From NCBI GenBank assembly GCA_964544605.1, contig CAZJBX010000051.1, forward strand, positions 1 to 5,707: a stretch of 5,707 nucleotides of DNA, read 5' to 3'. Source of the stretch: JAMIFN01 sp964544605. GTDB taxonomy: Bacteria; Pseudomonadota; Gammaproteobacteria; Burkholderiales; Burkholderiaceae_C. Under the pieces are notes generated by a model. The model was not told the DNA's origin. It ran no database searches and saw only the letters and a program-made list of their open reading frames with translations. Both the position numbers and the translations under genes were made by a program. This document shows, one piece after another, positions 1 through 5,707 of this stretch; the stretch's first letter is position 1, and each line of letters begins with the position of its first letter.

Positions 1-94
1 TGGTGCCCGGAGCCGGAATCGAACCGGCACGCCCCTTACTCAGGTTAGCGGCGGATTTTAAGTCCGCTGTGTCTACCAATTTCACCATCCGGGC
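1..94 (-). tRNA. tRNA-Leu (anticodon UAA), CCA encoded
   Basis: This is a class II tRNA gene read from 94 down to 1. The acceptor stem pairs GCCCGGA (94-88) with TCCGGGC (11-5), followed by discriminator A (4) and a genomically encoded CCA (3-1). The anticodon stem GCGGA/TCCGC (67-63 and 55-51) encloses the loop CTTAAAA, giving anticodon TAA at 60-58. The T arm is GCCGG-TTCGATT-CCGGC (28-12). A long variable arm (50-29) marks a leucine-type class II tRNA; with anticodon UAA it should read UUA and, by wobble, UUG codons, and TTG is a common leucine codon in the neighbouring genes. The variable arm is 22 nt, longer than the roughly 15 nt of E. coli tRNA-Leu(UAA), but it still folds (see findings). 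The identity is very secure. Confidence 0.98.
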
Positions 95-182
95 GGCTTT
101 GCTGTGCAAGCCAAGGCTGCGATTGTAGCGCCATTGCAGCCCGCCGCCCTGCCCCTGTGCCTGCTCTTGTGTGGTGGGGGTT
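95..182. other. Gap between tRNA-Leu and the hydrolase gene
   Basis: This 88-bp non-coding stretch holds the candidate tRNA promoter and, directly next to the tRNA 5' end, a short inverted repeat (95-112; GGCTT and AAGCC arms, extendable by two G-C pairs with one bulged A). The part nearest the hydrolase stop is C-rich on the minus strand and shows no hairpin followed by a U-tract, so I see no intrinsic terminator for the hydrolase transcript. Confidence 0.6.
122..127 (-). promoter_or_regulatory. Candidate -10 box of the tRNA-Leu promoter
   Basis: Read on the minus strand, 127-122 is TACAAT, one mismatch from the sigma70 consensus TATAAT. It lies 27 nt upstream of the tRNA 5' end, so transcription would start near 115 and leave a leader of about 20 nt. 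The bases just after the box (CGCAGCC) are GC-rich, as is typical of stringently controlled tRNA promoters. No good -35 hexamer is visible at 16-18 bp spacing (the area is GC-rich), so this is only a candidate. No terminator is visible between the upstream hydrolase gene and the tRNA, so read-through could also contribute. Confidence 0.4.
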
Positions 183-1130
183 TTAGGCTTTGTGGGGCAG
201 GCCCATGCAGGTTTCAATGATGCGCCATTGTTCGGGCGTTTGTAGGGCGGGGGCGTGGCCGCAGCCTAGCACGGTAAAGACTTGCGCTTTGGGGCCACGG
301 GTGTGCATTTCCTCGGCGGTGGCGGCGCTGATGAGGTCGGAGTCGCCTCCGCGCAGGAGGTAGGTGGGCATCCGTAGGCCGTCGTAGAGGGGCCAGAGCA
401 TGGCCTCGGTTTGGGCGGCTTGCTCAGGGGTGACGCTTTGGCTGCTTTGGCCGATTTTGGGGTCGTAGTGCAGGCGCCAGGTGTGGTCGGGGTTGCGGCG
501 CAGTTGCGGGCGGTTCAGGCGCTGGCGTTGCTCGGCGCTGAGTTGGCCGAAGGATTCGGTGATGGTTTGCAGGTAGGCTAAAGCATCGGTTTCATTGACG
601 AAGTGGGGTTCGTCGCCGATGTAGTCGGCAATGCGGGCGAGGGCTTGCCATTCGATGCGCGGGCCGATGTCGTTGAGGATGAGGCGGTCGCACAAATCAG
701 GCTGGCTGGCCGAGAGCACAAGGGCGATGAGGCCGCCCATGCTGGTGCCGAGGAAGGTGAGCGGCAGGGGCTGGCTGAGGCTGCTGCGGATTTCTTGCAA
801 GAGCTGGCCGATGTCTGCGGCATAGACCAAGGGCTGGTAGTGGGCCGCTTGCGGCAGCCATTCGCTTTGGCCACGGCCTGCGACATCAGGGGCGATGACC
901 CAGACATCGTGCTCGCGGCTGAGGTATTCGGCCAAGGCAGCAAAGTCCAGCCCTTGGCGCGAGAGGCCGTGTACGCCGAGCAAGATGTGTTTGGCACGGC
1001 GGCCCGATTGCGGAATCCACTGCCAGTAGTGCATACGGTGGGCGGGTACGCCAAAGGTTTCATGGGCAGCGCACAGGATGCTGTGACCGGTGGGCTGTTC
1101 GGCGGAGTGGGCACGGGTAAAATCAGTCAT
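183..1130 (-). CDS. Alpha/beta hydrolase of unknown substrate
   Basis: This encodes a 315-residue protein of the alpha/beta-hydrolase fold family. The order of motifs is canonical: an HG oxyanion-hole motif at His54-Gly55 (GVHGLSRQG), a strand and turn at APDVAGRGQS (80-89), the nucleophile elbow GTSMGG with Ser130, a likely acidic residue in RGGDSDL (Asp265, or Asp263), and the catalytic His292 in GCGHAP. A helical cap or lid probably lies between about residues 155 and 250. There is no signal peptide or membrane segment, so it is probably cytoplasmic. The family includes esterases, lipases, haloalkane and epoxide hydrolases and C-C bond hydrolases; nothing here identifies the substrate. The ATG at 1130 is the first in frame that leaves the whole fold; no clear ribosome binding site precedes it. 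It is transcribed divergently from glyQ, with a 50-bp gap, and points toward the tRNA-Leu gene. Confidence 0.9.
   Translation of the reverse strand: MTDFTRAHSAEQPTGHSILCAAHETFGVPAHRMHYWQWIPQSGRRAKHILLGVHGLSRQGLDFAALAEYLSREHDVWVIAPDVAGRGQSEWLPQAAHYQPLVYAADIGQLLQEIRSSLSQPLPLTFLGTSMGGLIALVLSASQPDLCDRLILNDIGPRIEWQALARIADYIGDEPHFVNETDALAYLQTITESFGQLSAEQRQRLNRPQLRRNPDHTWRLHYDPKIGQSSQSVTPEQAAQTEAMLWPLYDGLRMPTYLLRGGDSDLISAATAEEMHTRGPKAQVFTVLGCGHAPALQTPEQWRIIETCMGLPHKA
1118..1123 (+). promoter_or_regulatory. Candidate -10 box for glyQ-glyS
   Basis: TAAAAT on the plus strand differs from TATAAT at one position. It would start transcription near 1130 and give a leader of about 50 nt before glyQ. It sits inside the first codons of the divergent hydrolase gene, which is plausible because the gap itself is only 50 bp. 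The -35 region at 1094-1101 (around CTGTTC) matches the consensus poorly, so confidence is low. Confidence 0.25.
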
Positions 1131-1180
1131 AGGTTTTATTCAAGCACAAGCGGCCCGTCTGCACAACACATTTTTTCCCT
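1131..1180. promoter_or_regulatory. Divergent intergenic region, hydrolase / glyQ
   Basis: These 50 bp separate the two divergent start codons, so the promoters for both directions must lie in or overlap this stretch and the ends of the flanking genes. It is more AT-rich than the coding DNA, with a T-run just before glyQ (1170-1176). In the minus direction, TTGTGC and TTGAAT can be placed 17 bp apart as a weak sigma70-like pair, but this would give an almost leaderless hydrolase mRNA. No T-box leader, hairpin attenuator or riboswitch fits in the space available. Confidence 0.45.
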
Positions 1181-2104
1181 ATGCTGACTTTTCAACAAAT
1201 CATCCTCAAGCTCCAACAGTATTGGGACGCGCAAGGCTGCGCCCTGCTGCAACCCTACGATATGGAGGTGGGCGCAGGCACCAGCCATACGGCGACTTTT
1301 TTGCGTGCCATTGGGCCTGAGCCGTGGAAGGCCGCTTATGTGCAGCCCAGCCGCCGCCCCAAAGATGGGCGCTATGGCAACAACCCCAACCGTTTGCAGC
1401 ACTATTACCAGTTTCAAGTGGTGCTAAAACCTGCGCCTGAGAACATCATGGATTTGTATTTGGGCAGTCTTGAAGCCTTGGGTTTTGACCTGAAGCAGAA
1501 CGACATCCGCTTTGTTGAGGACGACTGGGAGAACCCGACTTTGGGTGCCTGGGGCTTGGGCTGGGAGGTCTGGCTCAACGGCATGGAGGTGACGCAGTTC
1601 ACCTACTTCCAGCAAGTGGGCGGGATTGACTGCCGCCCGCTGACAGGTGAAATCACCTACGGCCTAGAGCGCCTGGCCATGTATTTGCAAGGCGTTGAAA
1701 ATGTGTACGACTTGGTCTGGACGGATGGCCTGAGCTATGGCGATGTGTACCACCAAAACGAAGTGGAACAATCGACCTATAACTTTGAGCACGCCGATGC
1801 GGATTTCCTCTTTACCGCCTTCAACGCGCATGAAAAACAAGCCCAACATCTGATGGGCGCTGCGCTGGCCTTGCCTGCTTATGAGCAAGTGCTCAAAGCG
1901 GCCCACACCTTCAATCTGCTCGATGCCCGCAACGCCATCAGCGTGACCGAGCGCGCCGCCTATATTGGCCGCATTCGCCAGTTGGCGCGCGCCGTGGCGC
2001 AAAGCTATTACGAGAGCCGCGAGCGTTTGGGCTTTCCCATGGCACCGCCTGAATGGGTGGCGCAAATGCCGCAAAAGAAGAAAAAAGACCCTAGCGCGGC
2101 CTGA
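1181..2104 (+). CDS. glyQ: Glycine--tRNA ligase, alpha subunit
   Basis: This encodes the catalytic alpha subunit of the bacterial alpha2beta2 glycyl-tRNA synthetase, which activates glycine with ATP and charges tRNA-Gly in the cytoplasm (EC 6.1.1.14). The 307 residues compare with 303 in E. coli GlyQ. The start MLTFQQIILKLQQYW is the family's normal N-terminus. Class II features are visible: the motif 2 region from YVQPSRRP (53-60) through NRLQHYYQFQV (70-80), the conserved block FVEDDWENPTLGAWGLGWEV (111-130) leading into EVTQFTYFQQVGG, and motif 3 in EITYGLERL (157-165). The C-terminus carries a lysine-rich tail (QKKKK) that looks variable. No Shine-Dalgarno sequence precedes the ATG; the leader is T-rich. 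The stop codon TGA shares its A with an ATG in the glyS frame, which supports an operon with glyS. The sequence most resembles Comamonadaceae GlyQ, by recognition. Confidence 0.98.
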   Translation: MLTFQQIILKLQQYWDAQGCALLQPYDMEVGAGTSHTATFLRAIGPEPWKAAYVQPSRRPKDGRYGNNPNRLQHYYQFQVVLKPAPENIMDLYLGSLEALGFDLKQNDIRFVEDDWENPTLGAWGLGWEVWLNGMEVTQFTYFQQVGGIDCRPLTGEITYGLERLAMYLQGVENVYDLVWTDGLSYGDVYHQNEVEQSTYNFEHADADFLFTAFNAHEKQAQHLMGAALALPAYEQVLKAAHTFNLLDARNAISVTERAAYIGRIRQLARAVAQSYYESRERLGFPMAPPEWVAQMPQKKKKDPSAA

Positions 2105-2106
2105 TG
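2102..2106 (+). promoter_or_regulatory. TGATG stop/start junction between glyQ and the glyS frame
   Basis: The glyQ stop TGA (2102-2104) shares its last base with an ATG (2104-2106) in the glyS frame. Such junctions allow a terminating ribosome to restart without leaving the mRNA, which would keep the two subunits in balance. A purine-rich stretch at 2073-2087 (end of glyQ) lies about 16 nt upstream, further than usual for a Shine-Dalgarno element. If glyS really begins at 2179, this junction would instead produce no separate peptide, since the frame continues into glyS. Confidence 0.4.
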
Positions 2107-2178
2107 GCTTTGCCTGCCGCCGCCCCCTCATCCGCTGGCCCCGCGCCTGCCCCCTTGCCCCACGCCACCGCCAATACC

Positions 2179-4347
2179 ATGAGCACTGCCAATTTACTCG
2201 TTGAACTTTTTGTTGAAGAACTGCCGCCCAAAGCCCTGCCCAAACTGGGCGCGGCCTTTGCCCAAGCCCTGGTCGCCAGCCTGCAAGCGCAGGGTCTGTG
2301 CCCCGCTGATGCGCCGGTGCAAAGCTTTGCCAGCCCGCGTCGCTTGGCGGCCCACATTGGCGGCGTTGCGGCCAAGGCCGCAGACAAGGCCGTGAAGCTG
2401 CGCTTGATGCCAGCCAAGGTGGGCCTGAACGATGCAGGTGAGGCCAGCCCCGCTTTGCTGAAAAAACTCGCCAGCCTTGGCCTTGATGCGGCCGTGCTGC
2501 CGCAATTGCAGCGCGAGAGCGACGGCAAGCAAGAGCAATTGGTGCTGGACACGACCGAAGCGGGCGCAGAGCTGGCCGCTGGCCTGCAAAAAGCCTTGGA
2601 CGAAGCCTTGGCCAAGCTGCCCATCCCCAAGGTCATGAGCTACCAACTGCACAGCGGCTGCGAGCTGCCCGGCTGGAGCAGCGTGCAATTTGTGCGCCCC
2701 GCCCACAGCCTGCTGGCCCTGCATGGCAGTGCCGTGGTGCCCGTGAGTGCGCTGGGCCTGCAAGCGGGCAACAGCACCCGTGGCCACCGCTTTGAGGCGG
2801 CGCAAGACCCCATCAGCATCCGCCATGCGGACGACTACGCCAGCCAATTGCAAAGCGAAGGCGCGGTGATGGCCAGTTTTGCCGAGCGCAAGGCCGAAAT
2901 CGCGCGCCAACTGCAAGCGGCTGCGGCGCAGGTGGGCGGCGGCCACCAGCCTTTGCAAGACGAGGCTTTGCTCGATGAGGTGACGGCCTTGGTGGAGCGC
3001 CCCAATGTGCTGCTGTGCGAATTTGAGCCTGAGTTCTTGGCCGTGCCGCAAGAGTGCCTCATCCTCACCATGAAGGCGAACCAGAAATACTTTCCCCTGC
3101 TCGATGCCCAAGGCAAACTCAGCAACCGCTTCCTCATCGTCAGCAACATCAGCCCCGCAGACCCCAGCGCCGTGGTGCAAGGCAATGAGCGCGTGGTGCG
3201 CCCGCGTTTGGCCGATGCCAAATTCTTTTACGACCAAGACCGCAAACGCAGCCTGGACAGCCGCACCGAGGGCTTGGCCAAAGTCATCTACCACAACCAA
3301 CTGGGCAGCCAAGCCGAGCGCAGCGCGCGCGTGGCCGCCATTGCCCACGCCATTGTTGAGCAACTGCGTTTGGCGCAAACGCCTTACAGCGCCGCCGACA
3401 AAGAGCGCTTTGACGCGCTAGAGAGCAAAACGCAAGAAGCCGCGCGCTTGGCGAAAACCGATTTGCTCACCGATATGGTGGGCGAATTCCCTGAGCTGCA
3501 AGGCACCATGGGCGCTTACTACGCCCGCCATGAAAACCTGCGCGAAGGCGTGGCACTGGCGATTGAAGACCACTACAAACCCCGCTTTGCGGGTGACGAG
3601 CTGCCGCGCAAACGCACAGGCACGGTGCTAGCCTTGGCCGACAAGCTCGAAACCTTGGTCGGCATGTTCGGCATCGGCAACCTGCCCACGGGCGACAAAG
3701 ACCCCTACGCCCTGCGCCGCCATGCGCTGGGCGTGGTGCGCATCGTGCTAGAAAAAGCCCTGCCGCTGGATGTGCCCGCCTTACTCGCCAGCGCCGCCGC
3801 CAGCTTTGGCAGCCTGCTGCCCGCGCCGCAAGAGAGCAATGCCAAGCTGCTGCAATTTATGGACGAGCGCATGGCCGGCTATTTGCGCGAACAAGGCCAC
3901 AGCGCCCAAGCGGTGGATGCCGTGCTCGCCGTGCCCGGCCTGTGGGCCGCCATACCGCAGCGTCTGGCCGCCGTCAAAACCTTTGCCAGCCTGCCGCAAG
4001 CGCCCGCCCTAGCTGCGGCCAACAAACGCATTGGCAACATCTTGAAAAAAGCCGAAGGCGCATACCCCGCCGAGGCCAATCCCGCCCTCTTTCAAGAAGC
4101 GGCGGAAACCGCCCTTTACGAGCACATGCAAGCCCTGCTGCCGCAAAGCCAAAGCCAATTTGAGGCGGGCCAATACAGCGACAGCCTGCAAACCCTGGCC
4201 GCCCTGCGCGAGCCGGTGGATGCCTTTTTTGACGGCGTGATGGTGAATGCCGACGACCCCAAAGTGCGGGAAAACCGCCTTGGCCTACTCGCCAGCCTGC
4301 ACCAAGCCATGAACCGCGTCGCCGACCTCAGCCGCTTGGCGGTGTGA
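2179..4347 (+). CDS. glyS: Glycine--tRNA ligase, beta subunit
   Basis: This encodes the beta subunit of the alpha2beta2 glycyl-tRNA synthetase, which mainly binds tRNA-Gly and is needed with GlyQ for charging. From the ATG at 2179 it is 722 residues (E. coli GlyS 689). The N-terminus NLLVELFVEELPPKAL (5-20) and SPRRLA (52-57) are hallmark sequences. Further conserved blocks are FVRPAH (171-176), TRGHRF (200-205), MKANQKYF (298-305), GEFPELQG (435-442), DHYKP (464-468), the HD-superfamily region with DKLETL (488-493) and GDKDPYALRR (505-514), and a C-terminal DALR-type anticodon-binding region with FFDGVMV (683-689). The frame is also open from an ATG at 2104 that overlaps the glyQ stop (TGATG) and would add 25 Ala/Pro-rich residues. 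I prefer 2179 because family homology begins there, but translational coupling argues for 2104. Neither start has a clear ribosome binding site. The reading frame is intact throughout. Confidence 0.96.
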   Translation: MSTANLLVELFVEELPPKALPKLGAAFAQALVASLQAQGLCPADAPVQSFASPRRLAAHIGGVAAKAADKAVKLRLMPAKVGLNDAGEASPALLKKLASLGLDAAVLPQLQRESDGKQEQLVLDTTEAGAELAAGLQKALDEALAKLPIPKVMSYQLHSGCELPGWSSVQFVRPAHSLLALHGSAVVPVSALGLQAGNSTRGHRFEAAQDPISIRHADDYASQLQSEGAVMASFAERKAEIARQLQAAAAQVGGGHQPLQDEALLDEVTALVERPNVLLCEFEPEFLAVPQECLILTMKANQKYFPLLDAQGKLSNRFLIVSNISPADPSAVVQGNERVVRPRLADAKFFYDQDRKRSLDSRTEGLAKVIYHNQLGSQAERSARVAAIAHAIVEQLRLAQTPYSAADKERFDALESKTQEAARLAKTDLLTDMVGEFPELQGTMGAYYARHENLREGVALAIEDHYKPRFAGDELPRKRTGTVLALADKLETLVGMFGIGNLPTGDKDPYALRRHALGVVRIVLEKALPLDVPALLASAAASFGSLLPAPQESNAKLLQFMDERMAGYLREQGHSAQAVDAVLAVPGLWAAIPQRLAAVKTFASLPQAPALAAANKRIGNILKKAEGAYPAEANPALFQEAAETALYEHMQALLPQSQSQFEAGQYSDSLQTLAALREPVDAFFDGVMVNADDPKVRENRLGLLASLHQAMNRVADLSRLAV

Positions 4348-4394
4348 AAGTGTGATGGGCCTTGTAAACGCAGAGACTTTTGCGCACAGCCCCC
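4348..4394 (+). other. Gap between glyS and the MocR gene
   Basis: These 47 bp contain no hairpin with a T-tract, so there is no visible intrinsic terminator after glyS, and read-through into the regulator gene is possible. There is no convincing sigma70 promoter: a TTGGCG at 4336-4341 and a TGTAAA at 4363-4368 are 21 bp apart, too far for a normal pair. A direct repeat of GTGTGA (4342-4347 and 4350-4355) spans the glyS stop codon and is listed under findings as a possible operator. Confidence 0.5.
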
Positions 4395-5707
4395 ATGACA
4401 CGCTACGAAGCCATCGCCCAAGACATTGCGACAGCCATCCGCGCGGGTGTGCTCAAGCCCGGCGACAAGCTGCCCTCGGTGCGCCACAGTTGCCAAAGCC
4501 GGGGGGTTAGCGCCTCCACCGTTTTCCAAGCCTATTACCTGCTTGAAGCCCGTGGCCTGGTACGCGCACGCGAGCGCTCGGGCTATTTTGTCTGCGATGG
4601 CGCTGCGCCCCTGCCCGCGCCTTTGCAACAGCCCTCTGCCCCGGCAGATGCCAGCATTGCCGTTGATGTCAGCGCCTTGGTGTTTGAAGTGCTGCAAGCC
4701 AGCACCACACGCGAGGTTGTCGCGCTGGGTTCGGCCTTCCCTAGCCCCTTGTTGTTTCCGCTGGCGCGGCTGGGGCAATCCGTCAGCGCCGTAGCGCAGG
4801 CGCTAGACCCCTGGAGCACGGTGGATGACCTCTCGCAAGGCAACCTTGGCTTGCGCCGCCAAATTGCTCTGCGCTATCTGGCCGATGGCCTGCAAGTGCC
4901 CAGTGAAGGCATTGTGATTACCCACGGCGCTTTAGAAGCGCTGAACCTGTGCCTGGCCGCCGTCACCCGCCCAGGCGATGCGGTGCTGGTGGAAGCGCCC
5001 ACCTTCTACGCCGCCCTGCAAGCGCTAGAGCGCATGGGCTTACACGCCATTGAAGTACCCACCCACCCCAGCCAAGGCATGGATTTGGCCGCGCTGGAAC
5101 GCGCCATTGAGCGCCACCGCCCCAAAGCCTGTTGGCTGATGAGCAATTTTCAGAACCCACTGGGCAGCCTGATGCCCGAGGCCAAAAAGCGTGACCTAGT
5201 GGCGCTACTGGCACGCCACCAACTGCCGCTGATTGAAGACGATGTGTATGCCGAGCTGTATTTCGGCGACAAACGCCCCCTTCCTGCCAAAGCCTTTGAC
5301 CAAGAAGGGCTGGTGCTGCATTGCAGCTCATTTTCCAAATGCCTTGCGCCGGGCTACCGCCTGGGCTGGGCTGCGCCGGGGCGCTTTACCCAGGCTGTAG
5401 CGCGGCACAAACTCACGACCACCTTGGGCGTGGCCACCCCCGTGCAACTGGCCTTGGCCGACTATCTGCGCCGAGGCGGTTACGACAAACACCTGCGCCG
5501 CCTGCGCCAAACCTTGGCAACGCGCAAGCTGCGCATGTTGCAGGCCATTGCCCGCTACTTTCCGCCCGCAACCCGCACCACCCAGCCCGAAGGCGGCTAC
5601 TTTTTATGGGTAGAGCTGCCCGCAGGAGCCGACAGCCTGCGCCTGCACCGCCAGGCGCTGGAACATGGCATCAGCATTGCGCCCGGGCCGATTTTTTCTG
5701 CCTCGCG
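4395..5707 (+). CDS. MocR-family regulator (GntR wHTH + PLP aminotransferase-like), 3' truncated by window
   Basis: The open frame runs 437 codons from ATG 4395 to the window edge without a stop; family members are usually about 460-500 residues, so a few dozen codons are probably missing. Residues 1-67 form a GntR-type winged helix (LKPGDKLPSVR, then SASTVFQAYYLLEARGLV, with the wing ERSGYFV). A linker leads to a fold-type I aminotransferase domain from about residue 95. Visible PLP-site residues are GALEAL (178-183), Asn254 in QNPLG, Asp282 and Tyr285 in IEDDVY, the Schiff-base lysine Lys315 in SFSK, Arg322 in GYRLGW, and EGGYFLW (399-405). The PLP site thus looks intact; the C-terminal substrate-carboxylate arginine lies beyond the window. 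MocR proteins act as PLP- or amino-compound-responsive DNA-binding regulators, typically as head-to-tail dimers. The N-terminal domain resembles the E. coli YdcR type; the regulated gene is not evident. No clear ribosome binding site precedes the start. Confidence 0.93.
   Translation, partial: MTRYEAIAQDIATAIRAGVLKPGDKLPSVRHSCQSRGVSASTVFQAYYLLEARGLVRARERSGYFVCDGAAPLPAPLQQPSAPADASIAVDVSALVFEVLQASTTREVVALGSAFPSPLLFPLARLGQSVSAVAQALDPWSTVDDLSQGNLGLRRQIALRYLADGLQVPSEGIVITHGALEALNLCLAAVTRPGDAVLVEAPTFYAALQALERMGLHAIEVPTHPSQGMDLAALERAIERHRPKACWLMSNFQNPLGSLMPEAKKRDLVALLARHQLPLIEDDVYAELYFGDKRPLPAKAFDQEGLVLHCSSFSKCLAPGYRLGWAAPGRFTQAVARHKLTTTLGVATPVQLALADYLRRGGYDKHLRRLRQTLATRKLRMLQAIARYFPPATRTTQPEGGYFLWVELPAGADSLRLHRQALEHGISIAPGPIFSAS

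Noticed and set aside
1..94. tRNA-Leu 3' end as an integration site for a mobile element
   Set aside because: tRNA genes are common integration targets, but no integrase, second copy of the tRNA end or foreign-looking sequence is visible here, and the outward 3' side is outside the window.
1131..1180. T-box or glycine riboswitch controlling glyQS
   Set aside because: The gap is only 50 bp and shows no T-box sequence or aptamer-like stems. T-boxes are also mainly a Firmicutes device.
603..1187. 194-codon plus-strand open frame antisense to the hydrolase
   Set aside because: The opposite strand encodes a protein with all the alpha/beta hydrolase motifs. The antisense translation resembles no known family and overlaps the glyQ start.
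2080..2094. A-run at the end of glyQ (AAGAAAAAAG) as a programmed -1 frameshift site that would fuse GlyQ to GlyS
   Set aside because: The glyS frame is indeed -1 relative to glyQ, but a TAG stop lies in that frame at 2092-2094, before glyS opens. The heptamer is also out of phase for the classic A AAA AAG slip. No fusion can result.
2194..3378. 394-codon minus-strand open frame antisense to glyS
   Set aside because: It lies wholly inside the strongly conserved glyS sequence, its translation is low-complexity (rich in Gln, Ala, Gly, His) with no family motif, and such long shadow frames are expected in GC-rich genes with biased third positions.
4348..4394. Intrinsic terminator after glyS
   Set aside because: No stable GC-rich hairpin followed by a T-tract can be drawn; the short TTTT at 4378-4381 has no stem before it.

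Overview
This 5.7 kb window looks like ordinary chromosome from a betaproteobacterium, most likely Burkholderiales and probably Comamonadaceae. The inference rests on the protein sequence of the glycyl-tRNA synthetase alpha subunit, on the two-subunit (alpha2beta2) form of that enzyme, and on GC-rich coding DNA with strong third-position G/C bias. I could not run a database search, so the family-level placement is from recognition only.

Layout. The left end holds a complete tRNA-Leu(UAA) gene on the minus strand (94 down to 1, CCA encoded). A short gap follows with a candidate tRNA promoter. Next is a minus-strand alpha/beta hydrolase gene (1130 down to 183), which points toward the tRNA. A compact 50-bp divergent gap separates it from the plus-strand genes glyQ (1181-2104) and glyS (2179-4347, or 2104-4347 if the upstream start is used). 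After another 47 bp comes a plus-strand MocR-type regulator (GntR winged helix fused to a PLP-dependent aminotransferase-like domain). It starts at 4395 and runs off the right edge with roughly its last few dozen codons missing.

How the genes work together. glyQ and glyS make the two subunits of one enzyme that charges tRNA-Gly, and they are almost certainly co-transcribed, with a TGATG stop/start junction between glyQ and the upstream glyS start. The tRNA-Leu gene serves translation too but is on the other strand and is not functionally tied to glyQS. The hydrolase has a full set of likely catalytic residues but no identifiable substrate. The MocR gene may be read through from glyQS or may have its own promoter; its target is unknown.

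I found no mobile element, CRISPR array, phage gene, toxin-antitoxin pair or defence system, and nothing that amounts to an undescribed system. The points worth a second look are modest: an unusually long tRNA variable arm, two candidate starts for glyS, a MocR gene where a gmhB-like gene might be expected, a short direct repeat before the MocR gene, and the absence of clear Shine-Dalgarno sequences at all the gene starts.
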